NCBI GenBank assembly: GCA_910584215.1
Contig: CAJTYI010000006.1
Location: 1-62,701 of the forward strand
Direction: 5' to 3'
Origin: an uncultured Roseburia sp.
Lineage (GTDB): Bacteria; Bacillota; Clostridia; Lachnospirales; Lachnospiraceae
Length of the DNA: 62,701 nucleotides
Both the position numbers and the translations under genes were made by a program. A model generated the notes under the pieces. It did not search any database. It was not told the DNA's origin and saw nothing but the letters and a program-made list of their open reading frames with translations. This document shows, in pieces, positions 17,424 through 25,531 of this stretch (its first letter is position 1; every line of letters starts with the position of its first letter).

Positions 17424-19484
17424 ATGCCGGCGGAAATTTTTCTTTCGGATTTGAAAAATATCATAGCGGAGAAAAAAGAGACGCAATATGACGATGTAAT
17501 TCTAAAAAAGGCGTCTTATCCGTATCTGTATCATCTTTCTGCCCTGCGCGCCAATATCCTCGACTGGATACCCGTAGGCGAAAACGAGCATGTGTTGGAA
17601 TTAAACGCAGGCTGCGGCGCGCTCACGGGAACGCTGCTGAGACGGGCGGGTCGTGTCACGGCGGTGACAGAGACGGACGAGGAGGCGCAGATTATCAGGG
17701 AGCGCTGCTCCCGCTGGGGGGAGCGCCTTTTGGTATATACCCGCGAGCGCTTTTTATCGGAGGAACAAAAAGGGGCCGATGAAGAGCGCGCGGTGCTAAG
17801 TGATGCCATGGGCGGGAGTACTGTGCAAAGAGAAAAACAAGAATATCATAAGATTTTCTTAATTGGACAGGTAAGCCGGTTTTACGGTACAATGAAAGTG
17901 GCATGTCAGTATCTGGAAGAAAATGGAAAGTGTTATCTCGCGGATGCCAACCGTCTGGGATTACGCTATTTTGCCGGCTGCCAGGACGAATACCGGCGGG
18001 GATATTTTGCCGGAATCGAGGGCTATGGGGAGGAAGCGGCGGGGCGCTGTTATACGAGAAAAGAGTATGAGGCGATGCTTAGGGACGCCGGGTTTACGGA
18101 TTGGAACTGCTATTATCCCTATCCCGACCACAAGTTTCCGGCGAGCATTTACTCGGATGCATGGCTGCCAAGACCGGGGGAACTTAGTGACAATCAGAGA
18201 AATTATGACAAGGACCGTTACCAGTTATTTGAGGAGAGAGGGGCTTTCGATACCATCATAAAAGAGGGCTTATTCTCGGAATTTGCCAATTCATTTCTCT
18301 TTGAGGCAAGGGTGGGGACAAGGGAAGCGCGGGCGCGCGTAGTCTACTCCCGGCATGCCAACGAGCGCGCGGCGCGCTATCAGGTGCGCACTGACATTAT
18401 CGAACGGCCCGATCGGTCCAGGCGGGTGATAAAATACGCGCTCAAAAAAGAGGGAGAAGCGCACATCGGGCATATGGCGTATGCTTATGAGAAATTGTGT
18501 GATTGTTATGACGACGAAAACATCGCTTTTTGCGGCTGCCGCAGGGAAAGGGAGGGCGTTTCTTTCTCCTTTGTTCCCGGCACGACGCTGCAGGAGCTTT
18601 TAGAGCAGGCGCTGCGCGGGCATCGCGACGCCTGGATAGAGGAGATATTGCGGGATTACTGTAAAAGAATATGGAGCTTGGGGGGAAGCCGGCCGTTTGC
18701 GGCTACCACCGAATTTTGTGAAATATTTGGCAGTGAACCGAATACGGAAGAAGTACTCGGTGGACTGGAATGTCCGCTGTACTGCGATGTAGACCTGATC
18801 TTTTCCAATATCTTAGTTGAGACGGATAGAGAAAAATTGCTGTCGCCGGAACGGATGGTATGGCAGGTGATCGATTACGAGTGGTCGTTCGGTTTTCCGC
18901 TGCCCAAGGCGTTTGTGCTCTACCGCGCTATGTATTTTGCCTATTATCAGATTTTTTGCGGGAGCGAGTGGACACTGCCAAGGCTGTTTTCGCTGGCCGG
19001 TGTGACGGGGGAGCAGCAGGCCCTGTTTTTAAAGATGGAAGAGCATTTTCAATGCCATACCGCAGGCGGCGGCTTTCCGGTACGCAATATGCAGCGGATC
19101 ATGGGAACGAAAATCATGCGCCTGCAGGATATACAGCCATTGGCTCCAAGAAAGTTTGGCCGGGCGAAAAATCTTTTTTTTCATATCGACCGGGAGGAGT
19201 ATCAGGACGGATGTGTGGTGTGCTCCGGCTGGGCGTTGGCAGTGGATTGGCGTCGTCATGGCGCTCCGGTAGAGTTTGCGGTGGAGGATGAGACGGGCGC
19301 TGATCTAATGCCCGAGATTACCCGCAGTGAGCGGCCGGACGCAGCGGCTGCGCGAAAGCTTAGGGGGGCGGATGCGCCGATTTACGGTTTTGACTGTATT
19401 TTTCCTGCAAAGAGGGAGGGGAGATGGCAGATTACTTTTATAAAAGGACATCTGAAGAGGAGATATCGTTCTAAAAACTTCTGA
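17424..19484 (+). CDS. Methyltransferase-kinase fusion, candidate chain-capping enzyme (WbdD-like layout)
   Basis: A 686-residue three-part protein. Residues about 20-270 are a class I SAM methyltransferase (VLELNAGCG at 57-65; ANRLGLRYFAG and GIEGYGEEAAG regions). About 300-540 resembles aminoglycoside/choline-kinase folds, with a D-x4-N catalytic loop (Asp457, Asn462 in CDVDLIFSNIL) and the metal-binding Asp484 in IDYEW. The usual HGD histidine is replaced (CDVD). The last 100 residues form a strand-rich domain with CSGWALAVDW. Methyltransferase plus kinase is the domain order of WbdD, which caps E. coli O9a chains; I infer a similar role from the neighbouring Wzt with a C-terminal domain. 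GAGGAGAGGAAG precedes ATG 17424. Confidence 0.75.
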   Translation: MPAEIFLSDLKNIIAEKKETQYDDVILKKASYPYLYHLSALRANILDWIPVGENEHVLELNAGCGALTGTLLRRAGRVTAVTETDEEAQIIRERCSRWGERLLVYTRERFLSEEQKGADEERAVLSDAMGGSTVQREKQEYHKIFLIGQVSRFYGTMKVACQYLEENGKCYLADANRLGLRYFAGCQDEYRRGYFAGIEGYGEEAAGRCYTRKEYEAMLRDAGFTDWNCYYPYPDHKFPASIYSDAWLPRPGELSDNQRNYDKDRYQLFEERGAFDTIIKEGLFSEFANSFLFEARVGTREARARVVYSRHANERAARYQVRTDIIERPDRSRRVIKYALKKEGEAHIGHMAYAYEKLCDCYDDENIAFCGCRREREGVSFSFVPGTTLQELLEQALRGHRDAWIEEILRDYCKRIWSLGGSRPFAATTEFCEIFGSEPNTEEVLGGLECPLYCDVDLIFSNILVETDREKLLSPERMVWQVIDYEWSFGFPLPKAFVLYRAMYFAYYQIFCGSEWTLPRLFSLAGVTGEQQALFLKMEEHFQCHTAGGGFPVRNMQRIMGTKIMRLQDIQPLAPRKFGRAKNLFFHIDREEYQDGCVVCSGWALAVDWRRHGAPVEFAVEDETGADLMPEITRSERPDAAAARKLRGADAPIYGFDCIFPAKREGRWQITFIKGHLKRRYRSKNF

Positions 19485-19491
19485 TTATTTA

Positions 19492-19555
19492 CACACGCGA
19501 ATTTGTGTCTGCGGCTGGTACGGCGCGGATGCGGAAAGGCATGGTTATAGATATG
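19492..19555 (+). promoter_or_regulatory. Recurrent leader element, copy 1
   Basis: CACACGCGAATTTGTG (19492-19507) followed by TCTGCGGC, then AAGGCATGGTTAT (19536-19548) ending in the start codon of the glycosylphosphotransferase. The same two blocks occur at 49758-49822 before the TarI-like gene, and the second block at 38227-38249. The AAGG may be the ribosome site, 13 bases from ATG 19553. Confidence 0.6.
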
Positions 19556-20974
19556 TACCGATCGAGAGAAAATTTTCAGGATGTCATGCTGGTGCTGGTG
19601 GACTGTATCTGTTTTGTCGTCAGCTATATAGGCGGCGGTTATCTGTGGCTGGTGGGGCTGCGCAATGTATCTGTGGAGAATATGAAAACGGAGCTGATGG
19701 AGAGCTTTGTCATCGTTTTGATCGCTTATCTGCTCGTCATGCTGTTTTCTAATATCGAGGACAGATTTATCCGCAGGAGTCTGTATCAGGAGATGTTTGC
19801 CGCAGTAAAGTCCAGCGTAGTACTGATTTTTGCGATGGTCCTGACGATTTTTTTACAACACAATAATGCCGACGCCTCCCGCGGCGTATATTTTTGTATC
19901 GCTGCGATCGACGGCGTGTTATTCTTTCTTACACATGTCATATTAAAATACTACCTATTGAAAATTTTCCGCAACAAGCGGGCCGTAAATCAGGTTTTTT
20001 TGGTTACGACCCGCGACAGGGCGGCCGGTATTATGGCAGAGACGGAAAACTTTAAGGACTGGGCGTACCGTATCGCCAGCATCGCCATCGTCGATGACAA
20101 TCAGATCGGCAGATGGTATGCGGGCGTGCCCGTGGTGGCGACTTACACGAATATGTTTCAGTATGTAAAAGAACAGATTGTCGACGAGGTGTTTATCGAC
20201 GTGCCCTATGAGGACGGCGCGGCTCTCGCGGGGGTGGTGCAGGAATTTGCCAATATGGGCGCTACGGTACACACCAGCATAGAGATTTTGAATAAATTTG
20301 ACGATTATCACAAAAGCTTTCATATGCTGGGCAATATCCCGGTGGTGACATTTTCCAATCAGTATTATGACTGGAAAAAATTGTTTCTCAAGCGTGCGAT
20401 GGATATTGTGGGCGCTCTTGTGGGACTTGCGATCACAGCGGTTGTCACGGTATTTTTGGCGCCGCCGCTGCTGCTCGAATCGCCGGGACCGCTGTTTTTT
20501 TCCCAGAAGCGCGTGGGCAAAAACGGGCGTTATTTTAAGATATATAAATTCCGTTCCATGTTTCGGGATGCCGAGGAGCGCAAGAAAGATCTCGAAGATC
20601 AAAATGAGATGAGCGGCCTGATGTTTAAAATGAAAGACGATCCGCGCATCACGAAGGTGGGCAAATTTATCCGCAAGACCAGCATCGACGAGCTGCCACA
20701 GTTTTACAATGTGCTGCGCGGCGACATGAGCCTGGTGGGAACTAGGCCGCCCACAGTCGACGAGTTTAAGCAGTACGAGATGCACCAGAAGCGGCGCTTA
20801 AGCGCGAAGCCAGGTATTACTGGTCTCTGGCAGGTCAGCGGGCGCAACAGTATTAAGGATTTTGAGGATGTGGTGAAGCTGGATGTGCAGTATATTGATA
20901 ATTGGAGCATAGGGCTTGACATTAAAATCTTGTGTAAGACCCTGCTGGTCGTGTTTCAAAAAGACGGCGAATAG
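19553..20974 (+). CDS. Initiating polyprenyl glycosylphosphotransferase (copy 1)
   Basis: A 473-residue membrane enzyme that starts a glycan by moving a sugar-1-phosphate from its nucleotide to undecaprenyl phosphate. Four N-terminal helices (up to about 120), a Rossmann-like CoA-binding-type domain (about 140-255, IVDDNQIGRWYAGVPVVA), a re-entrant helix after KRAMDIVGAL, and a C-terminal bacterial sugar transferase domain with KIYKFRSMF, KTSIDELPQF, LVGTRPP and PGITGLWQVSGR. The exact sugar cannot be read from the sequence. Starts at ATG 19541 (MVIDM) and ATG 19553 are both open; the second is better spaced. A strong hairpin and terminator follow, so it may end a transcription unit. Confidence 0.93.
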   Translation: MYRSRENFQDVMLVLVDCICFVVSYIGGGYLWLVGLRNVSVENMKTELMESFVIVLIAYLLVMLFSNIEDRFIRRSLYQEMFAAVKSSVVLIFAMVLTIFLQHNNADASRGVYFCIAAIDGVLFFLTHVILKYYLLKIFRNKRAVNQVFLVTTRDRAAGIMAETENFKDWAYRIASIAIVDDNQIGRWYAGVPVVATYTNMFQYVKEQIVDEVFIDVPYEDGAALAGVVQEFANMGATVHTSIEILNKFDDYHKSFHMLGNIPVVTFSNQYYDWKKLFLKRAMDIVGALVGLAITAVVTVFLAPPLLLESPGPLFFSQKRVGKNGRYFKIYKFRSMFRDAEERKKDLEDQNEMSGLMFKMKDDPRITKVGKFIRKTSIDELPQFYNVLRGDMSLVGTRPPTVDEFKQYEMHQKRRLSAKPGITGLWQVSGRNSIKDFEDVVKLDVQYIDNWSIGLDIKILCKTLLVVFQKDGE

Positions 20975-21056
20975 CGTGAAAAGTACATCTAAGGCTCATG
21001 CCAGAGGGCACTAACGTAAAACAAGTTCACATGCCAAGATGTACTAAGTTTCACGC
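20974..21056 (+). promoter_or_regulatory. Long inverted repeat after the glycosylphosphotransferase gene
   Basis: GCGTGAAA (20974-20981) pairs with TTTCACGC (21049-21056), and AGTACATCT (20982-20990) with AGATGTACT (21037-21045), leaving a 3-base bulge: 17 bp closing a 46-base loop. It starts at the last base of the stop codon. GCGTGAAAAGTACAT is repeated exactly at 49739-49753. Confidence 0.75.
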
Positions 21057-21058
21057 CG

Positions 21059-21085
21059 AAAAACGCCAAAAACGGGCGTTTTTTA
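21059..21085 (+). terminator. Rho-independent terminator
   Basis: AAAAACGCC (21059-21067) pairs with GGCGTTTTT (21075-21083) in a 9-bp stem followed directly by a run of Ts. This is the clearest intrinsic terminator in the window and ends the rhamnose/ABC/glycosylphosphotransferase unit. Confidence 0.85.
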
Positions 21086-21096
21086 TAACAATTTAA

Positions 21097-21115
21097 GATT
21101 CCGCGGAGCGGAATC
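21097..21115 (+). repeat. Short hairpin GATTCCGC-GGA-GCGGAATC
   Basis: A perfect 8-bp stem with a 3-base loop. The same stem with loop GAA lies at 46720-46738 just ahead of the TagH-like gene. Its role is unknown. Confidence 0.7.
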
Positions 21116-21177
21116 ATGTAGGTTAGTGTGAGAATCATGCAGGCGTAATGTGGCTTTAAAGGAGTATGGAGGTAAAG

Positions 21178-22452
21178 ATGAGAGAGTATAAGGCGGAAAA
21201 AGAGTACAGTGTGGGCGAGATCATACGATACAACTTAAAAATGTGGTGGCTGGCGGCGATCCTGGCGGCGATGTTCGGCGTGCTGCTTGGCGGCTATAAG
21301 TTTGTTTCGCTCAAACCCTATGTGGAAAATGAAGTTTATCAGGATAAGATGCAGGTGAAAGCTTCGCTGTATCTGTCACAGTTCAATGACAGCAGTGTGC
21401 TCGAGCGGGGCTGTGATATCATGAAGATTGCGGACAGCAACCTCGCATATCAGGCTTTTTGCGAGGACACCGGATATCAATTGACGCTGGATCAGTATCG
21501 CAGGCTGTTTGACTCGGAGCAGACCGAGACGTCCAATGTCGTCACATTTTATATCACGTTTCCCCATGCCGAGGGAGATTTTGTCATCGAGGATGAGAAC
21601 GGCGGCATTGCGTTTATGGAGGCCGTACTGCGCGCGACCGATGCGGCGGCGAAAGAGCTGACCGGCCAGCAGGCGGTTACGGTTTTGGACAAACCCTATG
21701 CGACCAAGGAAGTGGAGAAGTTAGTCTCCTACTCGATCAGCGATTCCGACTATAAAAAGGCCATCTTAAAAGCATTGATTGCAGGTGTATTTTTGGGCAT
21801 TATGATAGAGGTTGCACTCTATACCCTGTGGATGCTGTTATACAAGAGACCGAAGAATGAGGAGGAAATCAAGGATTGTCTCGACACGCAGGTGGTGGAT
21901 GTATTTAAAAAATCTGCTCAGAATGTTGAGAGCTATAAGAAAGCGGCGCTCTTTTTAAAAGGTGCGCAGGATACCCAGGTGATCAGTTGTCTGCCGGTCA
22001 ACTGGAAAACGGACGACGCCAGGAAAATTGCTATGTGCTATGCCAATGAGCAGAAGAAGACACTGTTTATCAGCATGGAGGACACTGACGGCGGTAAGTA
22101 CTCCATGAGCCGTTATATGATGGGTTCGGCAGATGCGCCGGAAGTTGAGGCGCTCAATGATTATTTTCATTGTCTCTACCGCAATCTGGGCGACGAGAAC
22201 GGCTATGATATTGCGGGCAGCCGAACATTTGCAAAGTACTTGGAACAGGTACGCGGAGAATACGACTATATTGTCATCGCCTGCCGCGATCTTGGCAAGA
22301 GCGCGGAGGGTTACCAGATCGCAAAATTCTCTGACAAAAATCTGGTGCTGTGCAACCGCAGAAATACGACAAACAAAGAACTTTACAATATTCGCAATGT
22401 GATGGCAATCAATCAGATTGCAGTGGACGGAGTGCTGGTATATGACTTATAA
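21178..22452 (+). CDS. Wzz-like chain-length protein fused to a degenerate tyrosine-kinase domain
   Basis: A 424-residue protein with the Wzz/CapA topology: a membrane segment at about 25-44 (WWLAAILAAMFGVLLGGYKF), an extracytoplasmic region of about 155 residues and a second membrane segment near 200-220 (ALIAGVFLGIMIEVALYTLW). The C-terminal ~190 residues follow the BY-kinase fold (TLFISMEDTDGG, then YDYIVIACRDLG where Walker B would be), but the Walker A loop is missing: the matching place reads SCLPVNWKTDDARK instead of GEGKST. There is no tyrosine cluster at the end. It could bind partners without phosphorylating them. GGAGG is five bases before ATG 21178. It heads the Wzy-type module. 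Confidence 0.8.
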   Translation: MREYKAEKEYSVGEIIRYNLKMWWLAAILAAMFGVLLGGYKFVSLKPYVENEVYQDKMQVKASLYLSQFNDSSVLERGCDIMKIADSNLAYQAFCEDTGYQLTLDQYRRLFDSEQTETSNVVTFYITFPHAEGDFVIEDENGGIAFMEAVLRATDAAAKELTGQQAVTVLDKPYATKEVEKLVSYSISDSDYKKAILKALIAGVFLGIMIEVALYTLWMLLYKRPKNEEEIKDCLDTQVVDVFKKSAQNVESYKKAALFLKGAQDTQVISCLPVNWKTDDARKIAMCYANEQKKTLFISMEDTDGGKYSMSRYMMGSADAPEVEALNDYFHCLYRNLGDENGYDIAGSRTFAKYLEQVRGEYDYIVIACRDLGKSAEGYQIAKFSDKNLVLCNRRNTTNKELYNIRNVMAINQIAVDGVLVYDL

Positions 22453-23557
22453 AACCATTCTGTCCATGTGTGTGCTGTTTCTGTTAGTGCCCGCATGGTT
22501 CGGGATATTCTGGATAAAAATTTTAAACATACGACAGAGCGCGCAGGCGGTTCTCACCGCCTGGGTGCTCGGTATCACGGAAATGCTGGCGCTGGGACAG
22601 TTGGCCCTCGTGCCCTTAGTGGCCGGGAAGTTTACGCTGACAACGGCAGTCATGGTGATAAAGGTCCTCTTTACGTTGGCCGCTCTTTTGTCCTTTTATA
22701 CGGTGCTTCGAGTGTGGGGGCAGCGTTTTGACAGGGGAGACGTCAGTGTCTTTAGTAAAACAACCGTGGGCAAGCGTCAGACGACGCCCGGCGATAAGGA
22801 CGCGAAAAAAATAGGGACGATATTCTTTTTATTATTAGCTGTGGCGCTGATTTTATTGCAGGCGTGGATATTGGCGCGCTACCAGCACATTGATGACGAT
22901 GACGCCCGCTTTGTGTCGGAGGAAGTGTCAGCCGTCGTACATGACACTATGCTGGTGGATGACCCCATCGAAGATGCATTTATGTATTGGGATGTTGGGG
23001 AGACGAGAAAAGAACTGGCGTCGCCGTGGACGATGTATGTAGCTGCGTGCTGCCGCATTGTGGATACCGCGCCCGCGATTTTTTCACACACACTGTTTCC
23101 GTTTTTTATGATTTTAATCTGTTACGGCGTATATGCCCTGATCGGTCAGACGCTGTTTGCCGGAGATTGGGAGAAGACGGCGCTGTTTTTGATTTTTCTC
23201 TCGGCGCTTCACATATGGGATTATACGTCCACCCATACGCTGGGTTCCATGCTGTTGCTGCGCATCTGGCAGGGAAAGGCGAGCGTGGCCAGCTTTATTG
23301 TTCCGCTGTTGTTTTTCCTGTTTTTTCAGATTTTGCGGCAACGGGAGACGGGGCGTTATCCGGTGGTATTATATATGGTATCGTTTGCCGGATCGCTGCT
23401 TTCCGGTATCGGAATTGTGATTATGCCCGTGCTGACGGCTATTTATGGAATTGTAGATTTTTGCTGCCATAGGAATTGGAAAAAGACACTGCTGATCTGG
23501 TGCTCGGCCGCTCCCTGCGGCCTGTATCTGGTTTATTATCTGATGGGGTTAGCGTGA
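22442..23557 (+). CDS. Polytopic membrane protein, possibly the first half of a split DUF6077-like protein
   Basis: A 371-residue protein with about nine hydrophobic helices and a conserved-looking loop YQHIDDDDARFVSEEVSAV followed by DPIEDAFMYWDVGET. It has the feel of the multi-helix DUF6077 proteins found in Lachnospiraceae polysaccharide clusters; that family name is from memory and only tentative. ATG 22442 overlaps the previous stop by 11 bases. The protein ends abruptly (LYLVYYLMGLA), and the next gene, in another frame 22 bases on, begins with more helices, so the two may be halves of one ancestral gene. Confidence 0.6.
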   Translation: MTYKTILSMCVLFLLVPAWFGIFWIKILNIRQSAQAVLTAWVLGITEMLALGQLALVPLVAGKFTLTTAVMVIKVLFTLAALLSFYTVLRVWGQRFDRGDVSVFSKTTVGKRQTTPGDKDAKKIGTIFFLLLAVALILLQAWILARYQHIDDDDARFVSEEVSAVVHDTMLVDDPIEDAFMYWDVGETRKELASPWTMYVAACCRIVDTAPAIFSHTLFPFFMILICYGVYALIGQTLFAGDWEKTALFLIFLSALHIWDYTSTHTLGSMLLLRIWQGKASVASFIVPLLFFLFFQILRQRETGRYPVVLYMVSFAGSLLSGIGIVIMPVLTAIYGIVDFCCHRNWKKTLLIWCSAAPCGLYLVYYLMGLA

Positions 23558-23579
23558 TTTAGGCGACAGGGGGGCTAAA

Positions 23580-24362
23580 ATGGCGGATTTTTACGCAATA
23601 TGGGATAATTTTAAAAATTTTATTGGCGGCAGGGCCGGCGTCCTGCATGTTCTGCTGTTTGGGCTGGCGCTTCTTTCCTGCATGTTTATGGGCAAAAAGC
23701 AGCGCAGGACGCTGGTTTACCCGACGGTGTTGGTGTTTTTGTTTTTCTTTAACCCGCTTTTTTATCGTTATATCGGCAATAAATTCTTGTCCGGCGTCTA
23801 CTGGAGGCTGCTTTGGATGGTGCCGCTTAACTTTGTCACGGCCTATGGTCTGGTGGCGCTTGTGTGCCGTTTTCGGAGACAGGCGGTGCGTGCGGCGGCA
23901 GTTTTGGCCGCTGCGGCCTGTATCATTGTCACTGGCAAATGCATTTACAATGAGCAGACCTTTGCCAAGGCGGACAATCTCTACAAGCTTCCGCAGGCGG
24001 CGATCGACGTGAGCGATGCGATGGCGGCGGCCGGTATTGACTGGAAAGTGCGCGCCGTGGTTCCCAACGAACTGTTCTGTTATGTGCGGCAGTACCGCTG
24101 TGATGTCGGATTATTGTATGGCAGAAATGCCGGAGGATTTATCTCCGATATCAGTGACGAGGCGAAAGCGGTGTACAATGAGATGTGCAGGGAGACACCG
24201 GATATCGGTTTGTTGACGGATCTGTGCAGACAACAGGAGGTCGTTTTTATCTGTTTTAACACTGAAATGCAGCAGATACCAAAGGACCTTAGCGCATACG
24301 GCTATCTGCCCTACCGCACGATCGGCGAATACAGCATTTTTATCTGGGAGGAAAAGGCTTGA
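23580..24362 (+). CDS. Membrane protein with soluble C-terminal domain, companion of the preceding gene
   Basis: A 260-residue protein with about four helices in the first 125 residues (LLFGLALLSCMFMG, TVLVFLFFFNPLF, VAAAVLAAAACIIVTG-like) and then a soluble domain of about 130 residues with WKVRAVVPNELFCYVRQY, VVFICFNTEMQ and YSIFIWEE. The soluble part looks like the small alpha/beta domain that follows membrane helices in some GT-C-type proteins. AGGGGGGC precedes ATG 23580. Its stop overlaps the TTG start of the polymerase gene. I infer that it works with the upstream membrane protein. Confidence 0.6.
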   Translation: MADFYAIWDNFKNFIGGRAGVLHVLLFGLALLSCMFMGKKQRRTLVYPTVLVFLFFFNPLFYRYIGNKFLSGVYWRLLWMVPLNFVTAYGLVALVCRFRRQAVRAAAVLAAAACIIVTGKCIYNEQTFAKADNLYKLPQAAIDVSDAMAAAGIDWKVRAVVPNELFCYVRQYRCDVGLLYGRNAGGFISDISDEAKAVYNEMCRETPDIGLLTDLCRQQEVVFICFNTEMQQIPKDLSAYGYLPYRTIGEYSIFIWEEKA

Positions 24363-25531
24363 GCAGAGTAAAACAATGGTTTGGAGAAATCGATTGGCGG
24401 CAGTTTGGCATCGTGTCCTATTATGCCTATTTTGCCGTCAATGTGCTGGCGAAAGCGTTCGCCTATGACAGCGGGGATAACATATACAAATATTTTATGT
24501 ATACCGGCATTTTCTTTCTTGCCATCAAACTGGTGACAACCAAATATACGCTTCGTGAGCTATTGGTATGCTGCGTTTTCCTCGGCATGGGGTTGACAAT
24601 GTATATCGTGACAAAATCGGCGACCATGCTGCTGCTGTTTCTCACAATCATGGGATTAAAGGACTGTAAATTTGGCAGGCTTATCCAGATGTCGGTTTAT
24701 ATCCGCATGGTTGTGGCGCTCATCATGGTGGTCGGTTCCGCATACGGTATTTTTGACATCGGTTATAAGACAAAACCGGATACCAACTATATCGAGATGC
24801 CGGTCTACAGCTTCGGTTTTAATGAGCCGAATATGGCATTTTTGACCATCTTTATTTTGTTGATGGTTTTGTTATACTATAATTATGAGAGGTTAAATGC
24901 ATTGTGGTTTTTTGCGACGGCGGCGGTGGCGTTTTTGTTTTATGAGTGGACATTCTGCCGTACCGGTATCGCGGTATTTCTGTTCGCGTGGATGCTGATT
25001 ATTTTTGACAAGTTGGTGAAAAACAAAAGAGTGAAGATCGTGCTGGCGCTGTCGGTGCTGGTGGGTGCGCTGTTTAGCTTCTGCGCCATGGTGTTTTATG
25101 CCGGGGACAACCCGCTTTTGCACCTGCTCAACCACTTTGTGTCCGGCCGCATCTATATTATGAACAGTTATCTGACCGATCAGGGGCTGGCATTTTTCCC
25201 GCGCAATCAGGAGTTGTTTTATGCCAGCTACTATGGACTGATCGACAATTGCTATATGTTTATGCTGCTCTACGGCGGTTGGATTATGGCGATCGTATAT
25301 TTGATCGTGATGTGCGCCGCTATGTACCGCCTGTACGAGAAAGAATGTTACCGGGAGCTGGTGATGATTTCCGTGTTTGCGCTTTACGGTGTGTTAGAGC
25401 AGTTTGTTATGAATGCATTTATGAATCCGTTTATTTTACTGGCGGGCATTTTGCTCTACCCCGGCCTGCTTGAGACAGAGAAAGGGCGTAAGAAGGCTTA
25501 TGGAAAATTACCGTATCCTGCAAATTCATAA
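24359..25531 (+). CDS. O-antigen polymerase/ligase-like membrane protein (Wzy candidate)
   Basis: A 390-residue integral membrane protein with about ten helices and a long loop near 270-300 (GDNPLLHLLNHFVSGRIYIM). Short loops such as FGFNEPNMAF and WTFCRTGIAVF are of the kind seen in Wzy polymerases. Wzy proteins join flipped repeat units at the outer membrane face. Sequence similarity in this family is always weak, so the call rests on topology and on position between a Wzz-like gene and glycosyltransferases, with a flippase at 35393. TTG 24359 has GGAGG about 8 bases upstream and overlaps the preceding stop. Confidence 0.68.
   Translation: MSRVKQWFGEIDWRQFGIVSYYAYFAVNVLAKAFAYDSGDNIYKYFMYTGIFFLAIKLVTTKYTLRELLVCCVFLGMGLTMYIVTKSATMLLLFLTIMGLKDCKFGRLIQMSVYIRMVVALIMVVGSAYGIFDIGYKTKPDTNYIEMPVYSFGFNEPNMAFLTIFILLMVLLYYNYERLNALWFFATAAVAFLFYEWTFCRTGIAVFLFAWMLIIFDKLVKNKRVKIVLALSVLVGALFSFCAMVFYAGDNPLLHLLNHFVSGRIYIMNSYLTDQGLAFFPRNQELFYASYYGLIDNCYMFMLLYGGWIMAIVYLIVMCAAMYRLYEKECYRELVMISVFALYGVLEQFVMNAFMNPFILLAGILLYPGLLETEKGRKKAYGKLPYPANS

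Noticed and set aside
24862..24885. TATACTATAATTATGAG resembling a -10 box
   Set aside because: It lies inside the polymerase gene with no matching -35 box and no downstream gene start nearby.
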